DNA from: an uncultured bacterium
Lineage (GTDB): Bacteria > Planctomycetota > UBA1135 > GCA-002686595
Direction: 5' to 3'
Assembly: GCA_913058555.1 (NCBI GenBank)
Contig: CAJXRJ010000078.1
Span: 1-16,407 of the forward strand
DNA length: 16,407 nt
Below are positions 8,082 to 14,871 of the stretch, piece after piece. Every line of letters starts with the position of its first letter. The stretch's first letter is position 1. Below the pieces are notes generated by a model. It had not been told where the DNA came from and made no database searches. It saw nothing but the letters and a program-made list of their open reading frames with translations. A program made the position numbers and the translations under genes.

Positions 8082-9215
8082 ATGATTAGAGCACCTATGA
8101 ATGCACCGACCCACGAGCCTACCCGCCGTGTCTTTCTCCAGGTTGCGGCCGCGAGCGCAGTCAGCGCTGGCCTCAGCCCTCGAGCGTTTGGGCGCCAGAG
8201 TTCGGGCACCACGCCGCCTCTCACTCTCCGGTGGGGCGTCGTCGGCACCGGCTCGATTGCCAACGCCATGGCGCGAGCCATCAAGGGGGCGCAGGGCGCC
8301 GAGCTCGCCGCAGTGTCGAGCCGCCGCATGGAGTCGGCTCGAGTCTACGCGGAACGGCACGGTGCCGCGCATGCCTTCGACTCCTGGGCGAAGATGGCCA
8401 GCTCCGAGAAGGTCGATGCGATCTACGTCGCCACACCGACCAGCGTGCGCGAAGAGATCTGCATCGCGGCTGCGCGCGGCGGCAAGCACGTGCTGGGCGA
8501 AAAGCCGCTGGCGAGCCTGGCCTCGGTCAACCGCATCCTTACGGCGTGTCGCGAAAACGACGTGGCCTTCATGGATGGAACGCACTTCGCGCATCACCCG
8601 CGCACGGCAGAGCTGCAGGCGCGGCGCGATCGCTGGATCGGCGCGACCGCGCTGGTCGATTCCTCCTGCGCCTTCAACCTGCAGGATCGCTCCAATATCC
8701 GTTACAACACCGAGCTCGAGCCGATGGGCGCGATCGGCGACGCCGGTTGGTACAACATGCGGGCCGCGGTTGAGTGCCTGCCGCGCGAACTCAAGCTGGA
8801 GAGCGTTCGCGCCGTGCTGCGGCGCGACAAGGAGACCGGCGCGGCGATCGGTGGCAGTGGGGAACTGTGCTTTGAAGGCGGCGTTCGCTCCACGTGGAGC
8901 TGCGGCTTCGACGCGCAACCTTCATCCATGCACGTGCACATTGAAGGCGCGGGCGGTGAGATCGAGATGCCGGGCTTCCTCTTCCAGGAACGTGACAACT
9001 CGGCACGCCTCGTGGTCAAGCAGGGCGACGCGGAGCCGACGACCCATCGCATCGCCTCAGACAAGCCAGGCTCGGTCTTGATGTTCGAAGACATGGCGGC
9101 CGCGGCCGCCGCTCCGGAACTTCGTGCTGGTTGGGCGAATCGTACGCGCCGAACGCAAGCGCTGCTCGATGCCATCTGGCACGTGGGGCTGGCTGCGGAA
9201 GCGAGCGGCAAGTGA
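8082..9215 (+). CDS. Tat-exported Gfo/Idh/MocA family NAD(P)-dependent oxidoreductase
   Basis: 377 aa from ATG 8082; ATG 8097 is an equally possible start and removes only five residues. A twin-arginine signal, TRRVFLQ with Arg15-Arg16, is followed by an alanine-rich hydrophobic stretch to about residue 37, so the protein should be exported folded with its cofactor. The Rossmann domain begins WGVVGTGSIANAMA (51-64, GxGxxA). EKPL at 140-143 is the family's dinucleotide/substrate-site Lys motif. The C-terminal sheet domain has GAIGDAGWYN (217-226). Relatives include glucose-fructose oxidoreductase and dehydrogenases of sugars and inositols; the substrate cannot be read from the sequence. It starts about 40 bp from the 5' end of the decayed hydrolase, divergently. 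Codon use is strongly G/C-ending over its length. Confidence 0.92.
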   Translation: MIRAPMNAPTHEPTRRVFLQVAAASAVSAGLSPRAFGRQSSGTTPPLTLRWGVVGTGSIANAMARAIKGAQGAELAAVSSRRMESARVYAERHGAAHAFDSWAKMASSEKVDAIYVATPTSVREEICIAAARGGKHVLGEKPLASLASVNRILTACRENDVAFMDGTHFAHHPRTAELQARRDRWIGATALVDSSCAFNLQDRSNIRYNTELEPMGAIGDAGWYNMRAAVECLPRELKLESVRAVLRRDKETGAAIGGSGELCFEGGVRSTWSCGFDAQPSSMHVHIEGAGGEIEMPGFLFQERDNSARLVVKQGDAEPTTHRIASDKPGSVLMFEDMAAAAAAPELRAGWANRTRRTQALLDAIWHVGLAAEASGK

Positions 9216-9769
9216 CACATCGGGTGGAGCGAGTCGGCCGCCAGATGTGGTCAGGGCCAGTCCCAAAGTCTGAAGAAGCCCACTCGCCCGTCATCGGAGA
9301 CTCCGTCGACGGAGTCAGGATCGAGACGCGGCTGGCGTGGCGTCTCAGTCCTTACTGTCGCAACCGCGCTCTGTTTCATCCGTGGCTTGACGCCCTGACA
9401 ATACCGTCAAATCCGGTTTTCTGACCGGCGCTCTCCCGCCCCGCGCTCGCAGACGGACCGTCGTTGTCTTGGTCAGTCGGGAGCGGCAGCGACGATCGAG
9501 TCCATGACCCGGGAGGACCGCGTTCTGGTGGGGCTGCTTTGGGGCCGTCGGCTTGGACTGACCACTGATCGGCGGCCAGCTCACCACGGGCGTGGCCGTG
9601 ACCTCCGGTTAGTACTTCAATGACGATCTGGGGCAAGCAGATAGCTCCGGGTCCGCTTCGCGATTGATCTCTACGCGAGCTGCCGCTCCCACGGCACCTC
9701 GTGCTTCCCAATCACGGTCACTTCTGACAACGCTCGCAACCTACCGGACGCTCTATCTTAGACGCTCGC
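9216..9769. other. Gene-free stretch of about 550 bp after the oxidoreductase
   Basis: No frame gives a recognisable or well-started protein. It holds two adjacent hairpins at 9299-9346 (listed separately). Near 9565-9612 is a plus-strand scrap reading LIGGQLTTGVAVTSG-stop, which faintly resembles the end of the orphan domain fragment at 9770-9952. The minus frame open over 9376-9711 is compositionally biased (Gly/Pro/Ser/Arg) and unrecognised. The stretch may be decayed coding DNA. Confidence 0.5.
9299..9346 (+). terminator. Two consecutive hairpins downstream of the oxidoreductase gene
   Basis: First, a perfect 18-bp palindrome GACTCCGTCGACGGAGTC at 9299-9316 (7-bp stem, TCGA loop). Second, GAGACGC at 9323-9329 pairs with GCGTCTC at 9340-9346 around 10 nt. 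They lie about 84 nt after the oxidoreductase stop. No T tract follows. A transcript-end role is likely but unproven, and the first palindrome could instead be a protein-binding site. Confidence 0.45.
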
Positions 9770-9952
9770 ATGAACTCGGGCGCGGCGGGCGCACTGACGT
9801 TCACACTCGATCTGCCCGCCCTCTCGCTCCCCAACGGCCCGGTCGTAGGCAGTCCCGGCGAGACTTGGTCGTTCCAAGCATGGCACCGCGACACCCTTGC
9901 GGGCACCGCAACGAGTCAGCTCACGACGAGTGTCTCGGTGACGCTGCAGTAG
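9770..9952 (+). pseudogene. Orphan C-terminal fragment of a planctomycete-type secreted protein domain
   Basis: From about 9770 to TAG 9950-9952 the frame reads MNSGAAGALTFTLDLPALSL, then GSPGETWSFQAWHRD and a short tail ending VSVTLQ. This is the last half of a C-terminal domain I know from many secreted Planctomycetota proteins (family recollection, not a search); the FG-GAP protein at 10392 ends with a relative of it (FQLIYRDDAPGGSG). Upstream in this frame there is a stop about 65 nt before, and no first half, signal peptide or repeat region. It is therefore a remnant of a larger gene, not a small gene of its own. A perfect hairpin five bases after its stop fits an old gene end. Confidence 0.7.
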
Positions 9953-9957
9953 CAGGT

Positions 9958-10001
9958 CCGACTTCGCTCGCGCTCAACGGAGGGTGCGCGAGCGAAGTCG
10001 G
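9958..10001 (+). terminator. Perfect 16-bp stem hairpin after the orphan fragment
   Basis: CCGACTTCGCTCGCGC at 9958-9973 is the exact reverse complement of GCGCGAGCGAAGTCGG at 9986-10001, with a 12-nt loop. It begins five bases after the stop of the domain remnant. Only a weak T-containing tail (TGCTTG) follows. It could work on either strand. It is the strongest hairpin found in the window. Confidence 0.7.
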
Positions 10002-10391
10002 TGCTTGAATACCAGCTCCCGAAACCGCGCTGGCACTGCGTCTCGACTTTCACCTGTCGCGACGTCAGGGGGGGGCTCACCCGTGAACCTTGGCGGGGAT
10101 GGGGGACCTGCCTGGCCGTTTGGCTTCATGCACCAATGCCACGCGGTGCCGATGGTCACGCCGCGGCGGGTCACCAGTACGCGCAAGTGCGCAGGGGGGA
10201 GAGGACGTGTTCGCAGGCGGTCCAGAATGCCGCACGGTTCGCTGAGCAAGAACTAGACTCTATCGGAAGTCCCCTACGTGCGAACGCCTTGGGTTGGTGG
10301 GCATTCTCACAATGGCACTCGGCGACTACGTGCTCGTGGCTACGCGCACGGACTCGACGATACGGCCCGCGGTTCACTGCCACAACTCGCT
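10002..10391. other. Gene-free upstream region of the FG-GAP gene
   Basis: About 390 bp. All three plus frames and one minus frame are open for over 250 bp, which is common at this GC content, and none gives a recognisable protein. I see no convincing promoter hexamers, riboswitch or repeat. The promoter of the gene starting at 10392 should lie here. Confidence 0.4.
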
Positions 10392-11966
10392 ATGAAGCTC
10401 ACGACACTTTCCCTTGCCTTCACCGCTCTCTCGCCCGTGCTCAGCGCGCAGGTCGAACTCGAGCAAATCTTCTCGCCTGCTCCGTATGCCAACGAGCGCT
10501 TCGGTCACTATCTTGATTTGTCCGGTAACACGCTCGTAGTGGGAACTTCGACAGAAGCCGGGGTCGGGACCTGTTACGTCTTCGAGTCGCAGAGTGGAAT
10601 CTGGTCACACACCGCCTCACTGATTCCGGCGCCGTTCGACCCCTCCCAAGGGGTCTATGAGACCGAGCTAGAGGGCGACTTCCTTTTCCTGTCCGCAGCG
10701 GATTCGCTCACCTCTGGGCGCGTCTACGGCTTCGAGCGCGATGCGGGAGGATGGAGCCAAACGGCCTCGCTCACGGGCTCGACTCCGAATGAGGCCTTCG
10801 GTCAATCGCTTTCGATGGACTCCGACCTGCTCGTCGTCGGCGCGTCGTCGGCTGTCGCGCAGGGTCTCAACTCTGCCGGCGCGGTTTACGTCTACAACCG
10901 CAGCGGCGGCCTGTGGACCGAAACCGCGCGGTTGGAGTCCAGCGCGCCGGGCCAGCAGGATTTTTTGGGGGTCTCCGTCGACACCGACGGCGAGACAATC
11001 GTCGCGGGCGCCCACTTCGGCGACGCCAACGGCGTCAGTTCAGGCACGGCGACCGTCTGGGAAAAGAACGCCGCGGGGACCTGGATGGAGGTTGCCATCC
11101 TGGCGGCACCAGATGGCGCCGACTCCGATCACTTCGGATTGGCAGTCGCCGTCATGGGGAACCGAATCGCGGTAGGAGCGCGCTACGCTGACGGACAAGT
11201 GGGGGCGGTCTACGTGTTTCGTCGCGCCCTTGGCGCCTGGACGTTTGAGAGCAAGCTCGTGCCGAGCTTTGCCCAGCCCTTGTCCCGCGTGGGATACTCC
11301 GTCGAGTTCGACGGAACGCAACTCCTCGTCGGCGCGCAGAGCGGCGATTTCGTCACGGGCTACGAATACCTGGCCGGCGAGTGGGTCCAGACGCTGTCGT
11401 TCCAGGCGCACGACACCTCGAGTTCCAACACCTTCGGGTCACGGTTTGCGCTGGACGGTGACGTGCTTGCGGCCGCTAACCCCTTCCACGACGAGGCGTG
11501 CGGGGGAGGCAGCGGCTGCAACGCGGGAGCCATCTACCTCTTTCGACTCGAGGGGTACGCCTTCGAGGCGTGCCCCGGCGCCCCAAGCTCGAGCGGCGGC
11601 CCGTGCACGCTCAGCCTCGACGGCTCACTCGAGGTCACTGACAACGACTTGCGTCTCATGCTAGCGGGCGGCCCGGCGGGCCAGTTTGGCATCGCGGTGA
11701 CCGGTCAGGATCCTGTACGTTTGGCGTTCGGTGACGGCGAGCTGTGCATCAGCCCGTTCCAGCCCGGATTGACGCGGCTGCCGCCGGTGGTACGCCTCGA
11801 CTCCGCTGGCAGCGCGATGCTAACTCTCGACCTGGCGACAGGCCCGGCGGCTGCCACGATCCTCGGTGGGTCGAGGCACTACTTTCAGCTGATCTACCGC
11901 GACGACGCGCCTGGTGGCTCGGGGATCAACCTCAGCAGTGCCGTTGGCGTGACTTTCCTGCCCTGA
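10392..11966 (+). CDS. Secreted FG-GAP repeat beta-propeller protein
   Basis: 524 aa from ATG 10392, chosen because it opens a signal peptide (MKLTTLSLAFTALSPVLSA, then QVELEQ); the frame extends upstream to 10278 without signal-like character. Seven repeats with F/VGxSLxxDGDxLVVGA character start near residues 37, 88, 137, 191, 248, 300 and 348. Several carry the follow-on GAVYVY/F strand and an xWTETAxL strand. This fits a seven-bladed integrin-alpha-like propeller. From about 390 to the end is a separate Cys-containing domain (YAFEACPGAPSSSGGPC at its start) that closes with HYFQLIYRDDAPGGSG and VGVTFLP, the planctomycete-type C-terminal domain. A surface or extracellular binding role is inferred from export and fold; no enzyme motif is visible. 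Transcribed alone, convergent with the LamG gene. Confidence 0.88.
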   Translation: MKLTTLSLAFTALSPVLSAQVELEQIFSPAPYANERFGHYLDLSGNTLVVGTSTEAGVGTCYVFESQSGIWSHTASLIPAPFDPSQGVYETELEGDFLFLSAADSLTSGRVYGFERDAGGWSQTASLTGSTPNEAFGQSLSMDSDLLVVGASSAVAQGLNSAGAVYVYNRSGGLWTETARLESSAPGQQDFLGVSVDTDGETIVAGAHFGDANGVSSGTATVWEKNAAGTWMEVAILAAPDGADSDHFGLAVAVMGNRIAVGARYADGQVGAVYVFRRALGAWTFESKLVPSFAQPLSRVGYSVEFDGTQLLVGAQSGDFVTGYEYLAGEWVQTLSFQAHDTSSSNTFGSRFALDGDVLAAANPFHDEACGGGSGCNAGAIYLFRLEGYAFEACPGAPSSSGGPCTLSLDGSLEVTDNDLRLMLAGGPAGQFGIAVTGQDPVRLAFGDGELCISPFQPGLTRLPPVVRLDSAGSAMLTLDLATGPAAATILGGSRHYFQLIYRDDAPGGSGINLSSAVGVTFLP

Positions 11967-11991
11967 GGGCGGCTGGTCTCCCATGGTTCAG

Positions 11992-12021
11992 TCGGCGCTC
12001 TGACGGCACCGTGGGCGCCGA
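11992..12021 (+). terminator. Weak hairpin after the FG-GAP gene
   Basis: TCGGCGC at 11992-11998 pairs with GCGCCGA at 12015-12021 around a 16-nt loop, 25 nt after the stop. No T run. A 7-bp stem in such GC-rich DNA may be chance. Confidence 0.3.
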
Positions 12022-12059
12022 TGGTCATCAGAGATGCCCGGAGATCAGCTGCCCCTCGA

Positions 12060-12270
12060 GGCCAGCGTGGTGCAGTGCGAAGTGCTGAAAGCCGCACGCG
12101 ATCCCTGCGACTCCGCTGTCGTGTGGCGACGATCGTGACACCCCGCACGATCAGGCGCTGGCGTCGGCAAATCACCGCGGACAAGTGGACGTATGGGAAT
12201 GGTGCAAGAGGGCGGAAGGGAATCACGCGGGAGATCCGTACCTTCGTGGTTCGGTGGCCCGCGAGGCCCT
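12060..12270 (+). mobile_element. Remnant of an integrase-core transposase (IS3/IS481-like helix-turn-helix region)
   Basis: The plus frame through 12126-12269 reads ATIVTPRTIRRWRRQI, then TADKWTYGNGARGRKGI and TREIRTFVVRWPAR. This matches, from family knowledge, the linker of common integrase-core transposases: ATIVTPxTLLRWHRxLIAxKW, a GRPG-type basic stretch, then a helix like EIRELVLRLARENPxWGYRRI. Upstream residues back to about 12060 fit poorly. Downstream the conserved ARENPxWGY is lost or broken, although GYRRLN appears near 12288-12305, where it overlaps the end of the LamG gene. No catalytic DDE region and no terminal inverted repeats are visible. Only some 50-70 codons remain of a protein usually 300 or more residues long. 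Confidence 0.6.
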
Positions 12271-12289
12271 GGACGCGGCATACCAAGGG

Positions 12290-14179
12290 CTACCGAAGGT
12301 TGAACGTCGATCGGATCAGGAAGTGGTCCGAGGGGAAGCCTGATGGCCAATCCTTGATCACGCTGGTTGAAGTGTGGCGCATGCCGGGCCCCTTGAAGTA
12401 GAGCTGATCGATGCGGCGGCCGCTGCGATGGGTGAAACCTGGAGACTCGGCGACGTTTGGGTGGAGGCTTCGGAACGCATCGGTGAAACCGGCCTTCTGC
12501 ATCGCCGTCGAGGCTGGGCTCTGTCCGCCGTCGGTGTGGGGTATAGCGTTGAAGTCCCCTCCGAAGAGCACCGGTGTCGTCTCCGTCGCATTGAATCGGC
12601 TGTTGTGGAAGTCGGCGACGCTCTCGAACTTGTTCATCCCATACCAGTTCGACATGACCCACACGTCCTGAGTCTCGCTGATGGCCACTCTGGCTGCGAC
12701 ATTCATGAATGCCGCGCCTTCGGGAACCCGAATCTCCCGGATCGGATAGCGACTGACCACCGAGATGTTCGAGCCCTGGTTGAGGTAATCCCAGTCCACC
12801 GTCGTTGCGAAGTAGTAGCCGAGCTCCGCCGCGATGAAGTCGCCCGCGGAGTAGGTTTCTTGGAGCATGACCACGTCGAGTTCCTCACGTTCGATGATCT
12901 GCGCGATGGCCAACCTCGAGTCCCAACCATGCTGGTCGACGGTGAAGTGAAGGCCCCCGTGGAAGACATTCCAGACGCCTGTCGTGATGGCACCGAGTCG
13001 TTCCTCAAGGTGCCTCTCAGCAGGCTCGAAGTGTTCGGCGTATGAACTCAGGATCTCCCCTGGTCGCAGCGCGCGGTCCCAGACCGTCAGGTTGTCGAGG
13101 TCGAATTTGGAGTCGTGGAGCCGCTCCTGCGCGCCAAACGCCTGGGCGGAACGTTCGTCGATCGTGACTTTTCCGGCGTCCAAGCTGAAGATCTTCAGGA
13201 GAGGAGCTGCCTCCATGAAATTGAATACCTGGTGCACCGTGTAGGGGTTGCGCATGAGTTGGGCTTCCGCGTGGGACACCGACCCGAAGTCTATGGACAG
13301 GGCCTCCTCGGCAAAGGCGGCTCCATCGACCCCCAATGCCGCGACGCGTGCGGCGACCTTCCTTTCGAAGAGCTGCTTCGGTTCCACGATGAGCTCCACA
13401 AACTCATCCGGCTTGACCTCGTCCAGACCGAGGGAGTTGAAGGCGTCGACGAGGCCCTGAAGCGATTGGGCTCCATCGCGAATCGCCGGGAGAATCGCCC
13501 CTTGGGGGCCTGTCGCCGCAGCCTTCGATCCGACAATCAAGGGGTGCGCGTTGGTGAAATCAAAGCCCGTCGAATCTCGGACATTGTAGATCGCCTTGTT
13601 GACTCCGTCGTAGTAAAGCCAAACCTGGCCGAGACCACTGTCGTAGGTCATGGTGAGCTGATGCCATCGGCCATCGTTGAGGGGCATGTGCTCGCCGTTG
13701 TCGCGCTCGTAGGTGATGCGCCTCTTGCCGGAGCCCATGTTCCAAGCCCACGTGCCGTCGATCATGAAGAACGCCCAGCCCGCCCCTTTCTGTGACGCAA
13801 GGCTCTTGTCGGAGAGCTCCTTCTGCGAGAGCAATACCATTTGCGACCCCCGAGGCTCAGTCGTCCGAACCCAGGATTGGACCGAGAAGCTGCTGCTAGC
13901 ATCCAGGGGCAGACCTTCCGTTCCGACCGCGACCCCCGTCGCGGTGGCTGTGTGACCGATGCGAAGCGCCAAGCCGTCGAGGCCCCTCACGTAGGTTTCG
14001 CCGCCGTACGCGGATGCCGTTCTCAACGGGGCCACGACGCTCTTCAGCGTGCCATTGAACTCAAATTTCGCGACTGGGCCGGGAGGCTCTGGGGCCGATG
14101 CTTGTTGTCGCGCATGAACGCTCAGCGGTAGAGCGCTTCCCAGGGCAGCGGTGAGGACGAGGTACAGGGTGCTGATCAT
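12290..14179 (-). CDS. Secreted LamG domain plus endonuclease/exonuclease/phosphatase (EEP) protein
   Basis: 629 aa from ATG 14179, selected for its signal peptide (MISTLYLVLTAALGSALPLS, then VHA); the frame is open to 14398 without signal-like sequence. Residues about 85-225 are a LamG/concanavalin-like sandwich (SFSVQSWVRTTE, GRWHQLTMTYD, PLIVGSKAA). The closing LamG element, LDNLTVWDRALRPGEI, comes only at 361-376, after an insert of about 130 mainly helical residues. Residues 400-629 are an EEP domain with WNVFHGG (Asn404), LQET (Glu441), GGDFNAIPH (Asp542, Asn544), RIDQLYF (Asp591) and SDHF (Asp618, His619). The Mg-dependent catalytic set appears complete, so it may cut nucleic acid or a phosphodiester such as a sphingolipid or inositol phosphate outside the cytoplasm. 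The substrate is not determinable here. The upstream divergent gene starts 181 bp away. Confidence 0.88.
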   Translation of the reverse strand: MISTLYLVLTAALGSALPLSVHARQQASAPEPPGPVAKFEFNGTLKSVVAPLRTASAYGGETYVRGLDGLALRIGHTATATGVAVGTEGLPLDASSSFSVQSWVRTTEPRGSQMVLLSQKELSDKSLASQKGAGWAFFMIDGTWAWNMGSGKRRITYERDNGEHMPLNDGRWHQLTMTYDSGLGQVWLYYDGVNKAIYNVRDSTGFDFTNAHPLIVGSKAAATGPQGAILPAIRDGAQSLQGLVDAFNSLGLDEVKPDEFVELIVEPKQLFERKVAARVAALGVDGAAFAEEALSIDFGSVSHAEAQLMRNPYTVHQVFNFMEAAPLLKIFSLDAGKVTIDERSAQAFGAQERLHDSKFDLDNLTVWDRALRPGEILSSYAEHFEPAERHLEERLGAITTGVWNVFHGGLHFTVDQHGWDSRLAIAQIIEREELDVVMLQETYSAGDFIAAELGYYFATTVDWDYLNQGSNISVVSRYPIREIRVPEGAAFMNVAARVAISETQDVWVMSNWYGMNKFESVADFHNSRFNATETTPVLFGGDFNAIPHTDGGQSPASTAMQKAGFTDAFRSLHPNVAESPGFTHRSGRRIDQLYFKGPGMRHTSTSVIKDWPSGFPSDHFLIRSTFNLR

Positions 14180-14189
14180 GTCACTGGGT

Positions 14190-14222
14190 CCGTTGGCTTG
14201 CCCAACGGGGCCGGAGGCCCGG
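14190..14222 (-). promoter_or_regulatory. Hairpins just upstream of the LamG-EEP start
   Basis: CCGTTGG (14190-14196) pairs with CCAACGG (14202-14208) around CTTGC, ending only about 10 nt before the ATG at 14179. A smaller stem GGGCC-gga-GGCCC follows at 14209-14221. In the mRNA this pair would sit where a ribosome binds, so it could limit or shape initiation. Nothing shows a ligand. The rest of the 181-bp divergent region has no clear promoter motif. Confidence 0.35.
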
Positions 14223-14360
14223 GAGATGAATCTCGAGTGGTATCCATGGGGGATGGAGTGTATCTCGGCCGTGACCCGGGGAATGGGGGGCGTTGGTTGC
14301 CATCCGGGCTTCGTAGACCAGCTCCTTGACGGTACGCGCTGGGCAGCCTCCACTGGATCG

Positions 14361-14723
14361 ATGAAGCTTACCTGCCTCGCTCTCGCCCTCGCCGCCACTT
14401 CTACTGCGAACGCTCAGCAGTTTGCCCCCGAGTCGATTTTATGGCTTTCGGTGAGGCCATACTCGGTCTACGCCACGGACCTCGACGGTGACGCCGACAA
14501 TCTCTCCGCGTCCCTCGATGATGACAAGGTCGCGTGGTACGAAAACCTCATGGGAGGCCCTATCGGGACGAGCTACTGTGGCCCCGCTATCCCCAACTCA
14601 ATGGGGCAGACGGGTGTATTGACCGTGACCGGCAGCACCGCATTCCTGGACAACGACCTCGCCGTGGAAGCCACGCAGCTCCCACCGAACTCGTTCGGCA
14701 TCTTCCTCACCTCGATGACATAG
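14361..14723 (+). CDS. Truncated secreted VCBS/FG-GAP-type protein, probable pseudogene
   Basis: 120 aa from ATG 14361. A good signal peptide (MKLTCLALALAATSTANA, then QQ) is followed by one VCBS-like repeat, SVYATDLDGDADNLSAS and DDDKVAWYEN, where relatives carry many. It then jumps straight into the C-terminal domain: GTSYCGPAIPNSMGQTGVL, then a short strand to LPPNSFGIFLTSMT, and TAG at 14721-14723. After the TAG the same frame goes on AFLPGASGSSNG before a second stop. That matches the usual continuation of the domain after SMTQ, so the TAG probably arose from CAG. The second half of the domain is missing. Both an internal collapse of the repeats and 3' decay are inferred. It may be expressed as a short exported peptide, but is unlikely to keep the ancestral function. 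Confidence 0.6.
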   Translation: MKLTCLALALAATSTANAQQFAPESILWLSVRPYSVYATDLDGDADNLSASLDDDKVAWYENLMGGPIGTSYCGPAIPNSMGQTGVLTVTGSTAFLDNDLAVEATQLPPNSFGIFLTSMT

Positions 14724-14771
14724 GCCTTCCTCCCCGGGGCGAGCGGTAGCAGCAACGGATGAAGGATGGAC

Positions 14772-14802
14772 CCCACCGGAGCGTGGCGTCGTCTTCGGTG
14801 GG
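14772..14802. terminator. Hairpin between two convergent genes
   Basis: CCCACCG at 14772-14778 pairs with CGGTGGG at 14796-14802 around a 17-nt loop, between the truncated + gene (ends 14723) and the - MORN gene (ends 14872). It could serve either direction. The stem is short and has no T run. Confidence 0.4.
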
Positions 14803-14871
14803 ATCTTACCGGGGGGAGGGCCTCGGAGCGAGCTCTCCGACAACTCTAGCCAGCAGATGTTGGCTTCACCA

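Noticed and set aside
7860..8918. Long minus-strand open frame of 352 codons opposite the oxidoreductase
   Set aside because: Antisense to a well-supported gene. The peptide is Arg/Ala/His-rich and lacks domains; long antisense frames are expected at this GC content.
8101..9081. Plus-strand 326-codon frame inside the oxidoreductase gene
   Set aside because: Shifted frame of the oxidoreductase, dominated by Arg, Ser and Pro, with no motifs.
9565..9612. LIGGQLTTGVAVTSG-stop as a second C-terminal domain remnant
   Set aside because: About 20 of 27 bases match the end of the fragment at 9770-9952, but the stretch is too short, and a stop lies just upstream in frame.
12374..13795. Plus-strand open frames opposite the LamG-EEP gene
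   Set aside because: They mirror a gene with complete catalytic motifs; the peptides look like antisense shadows.
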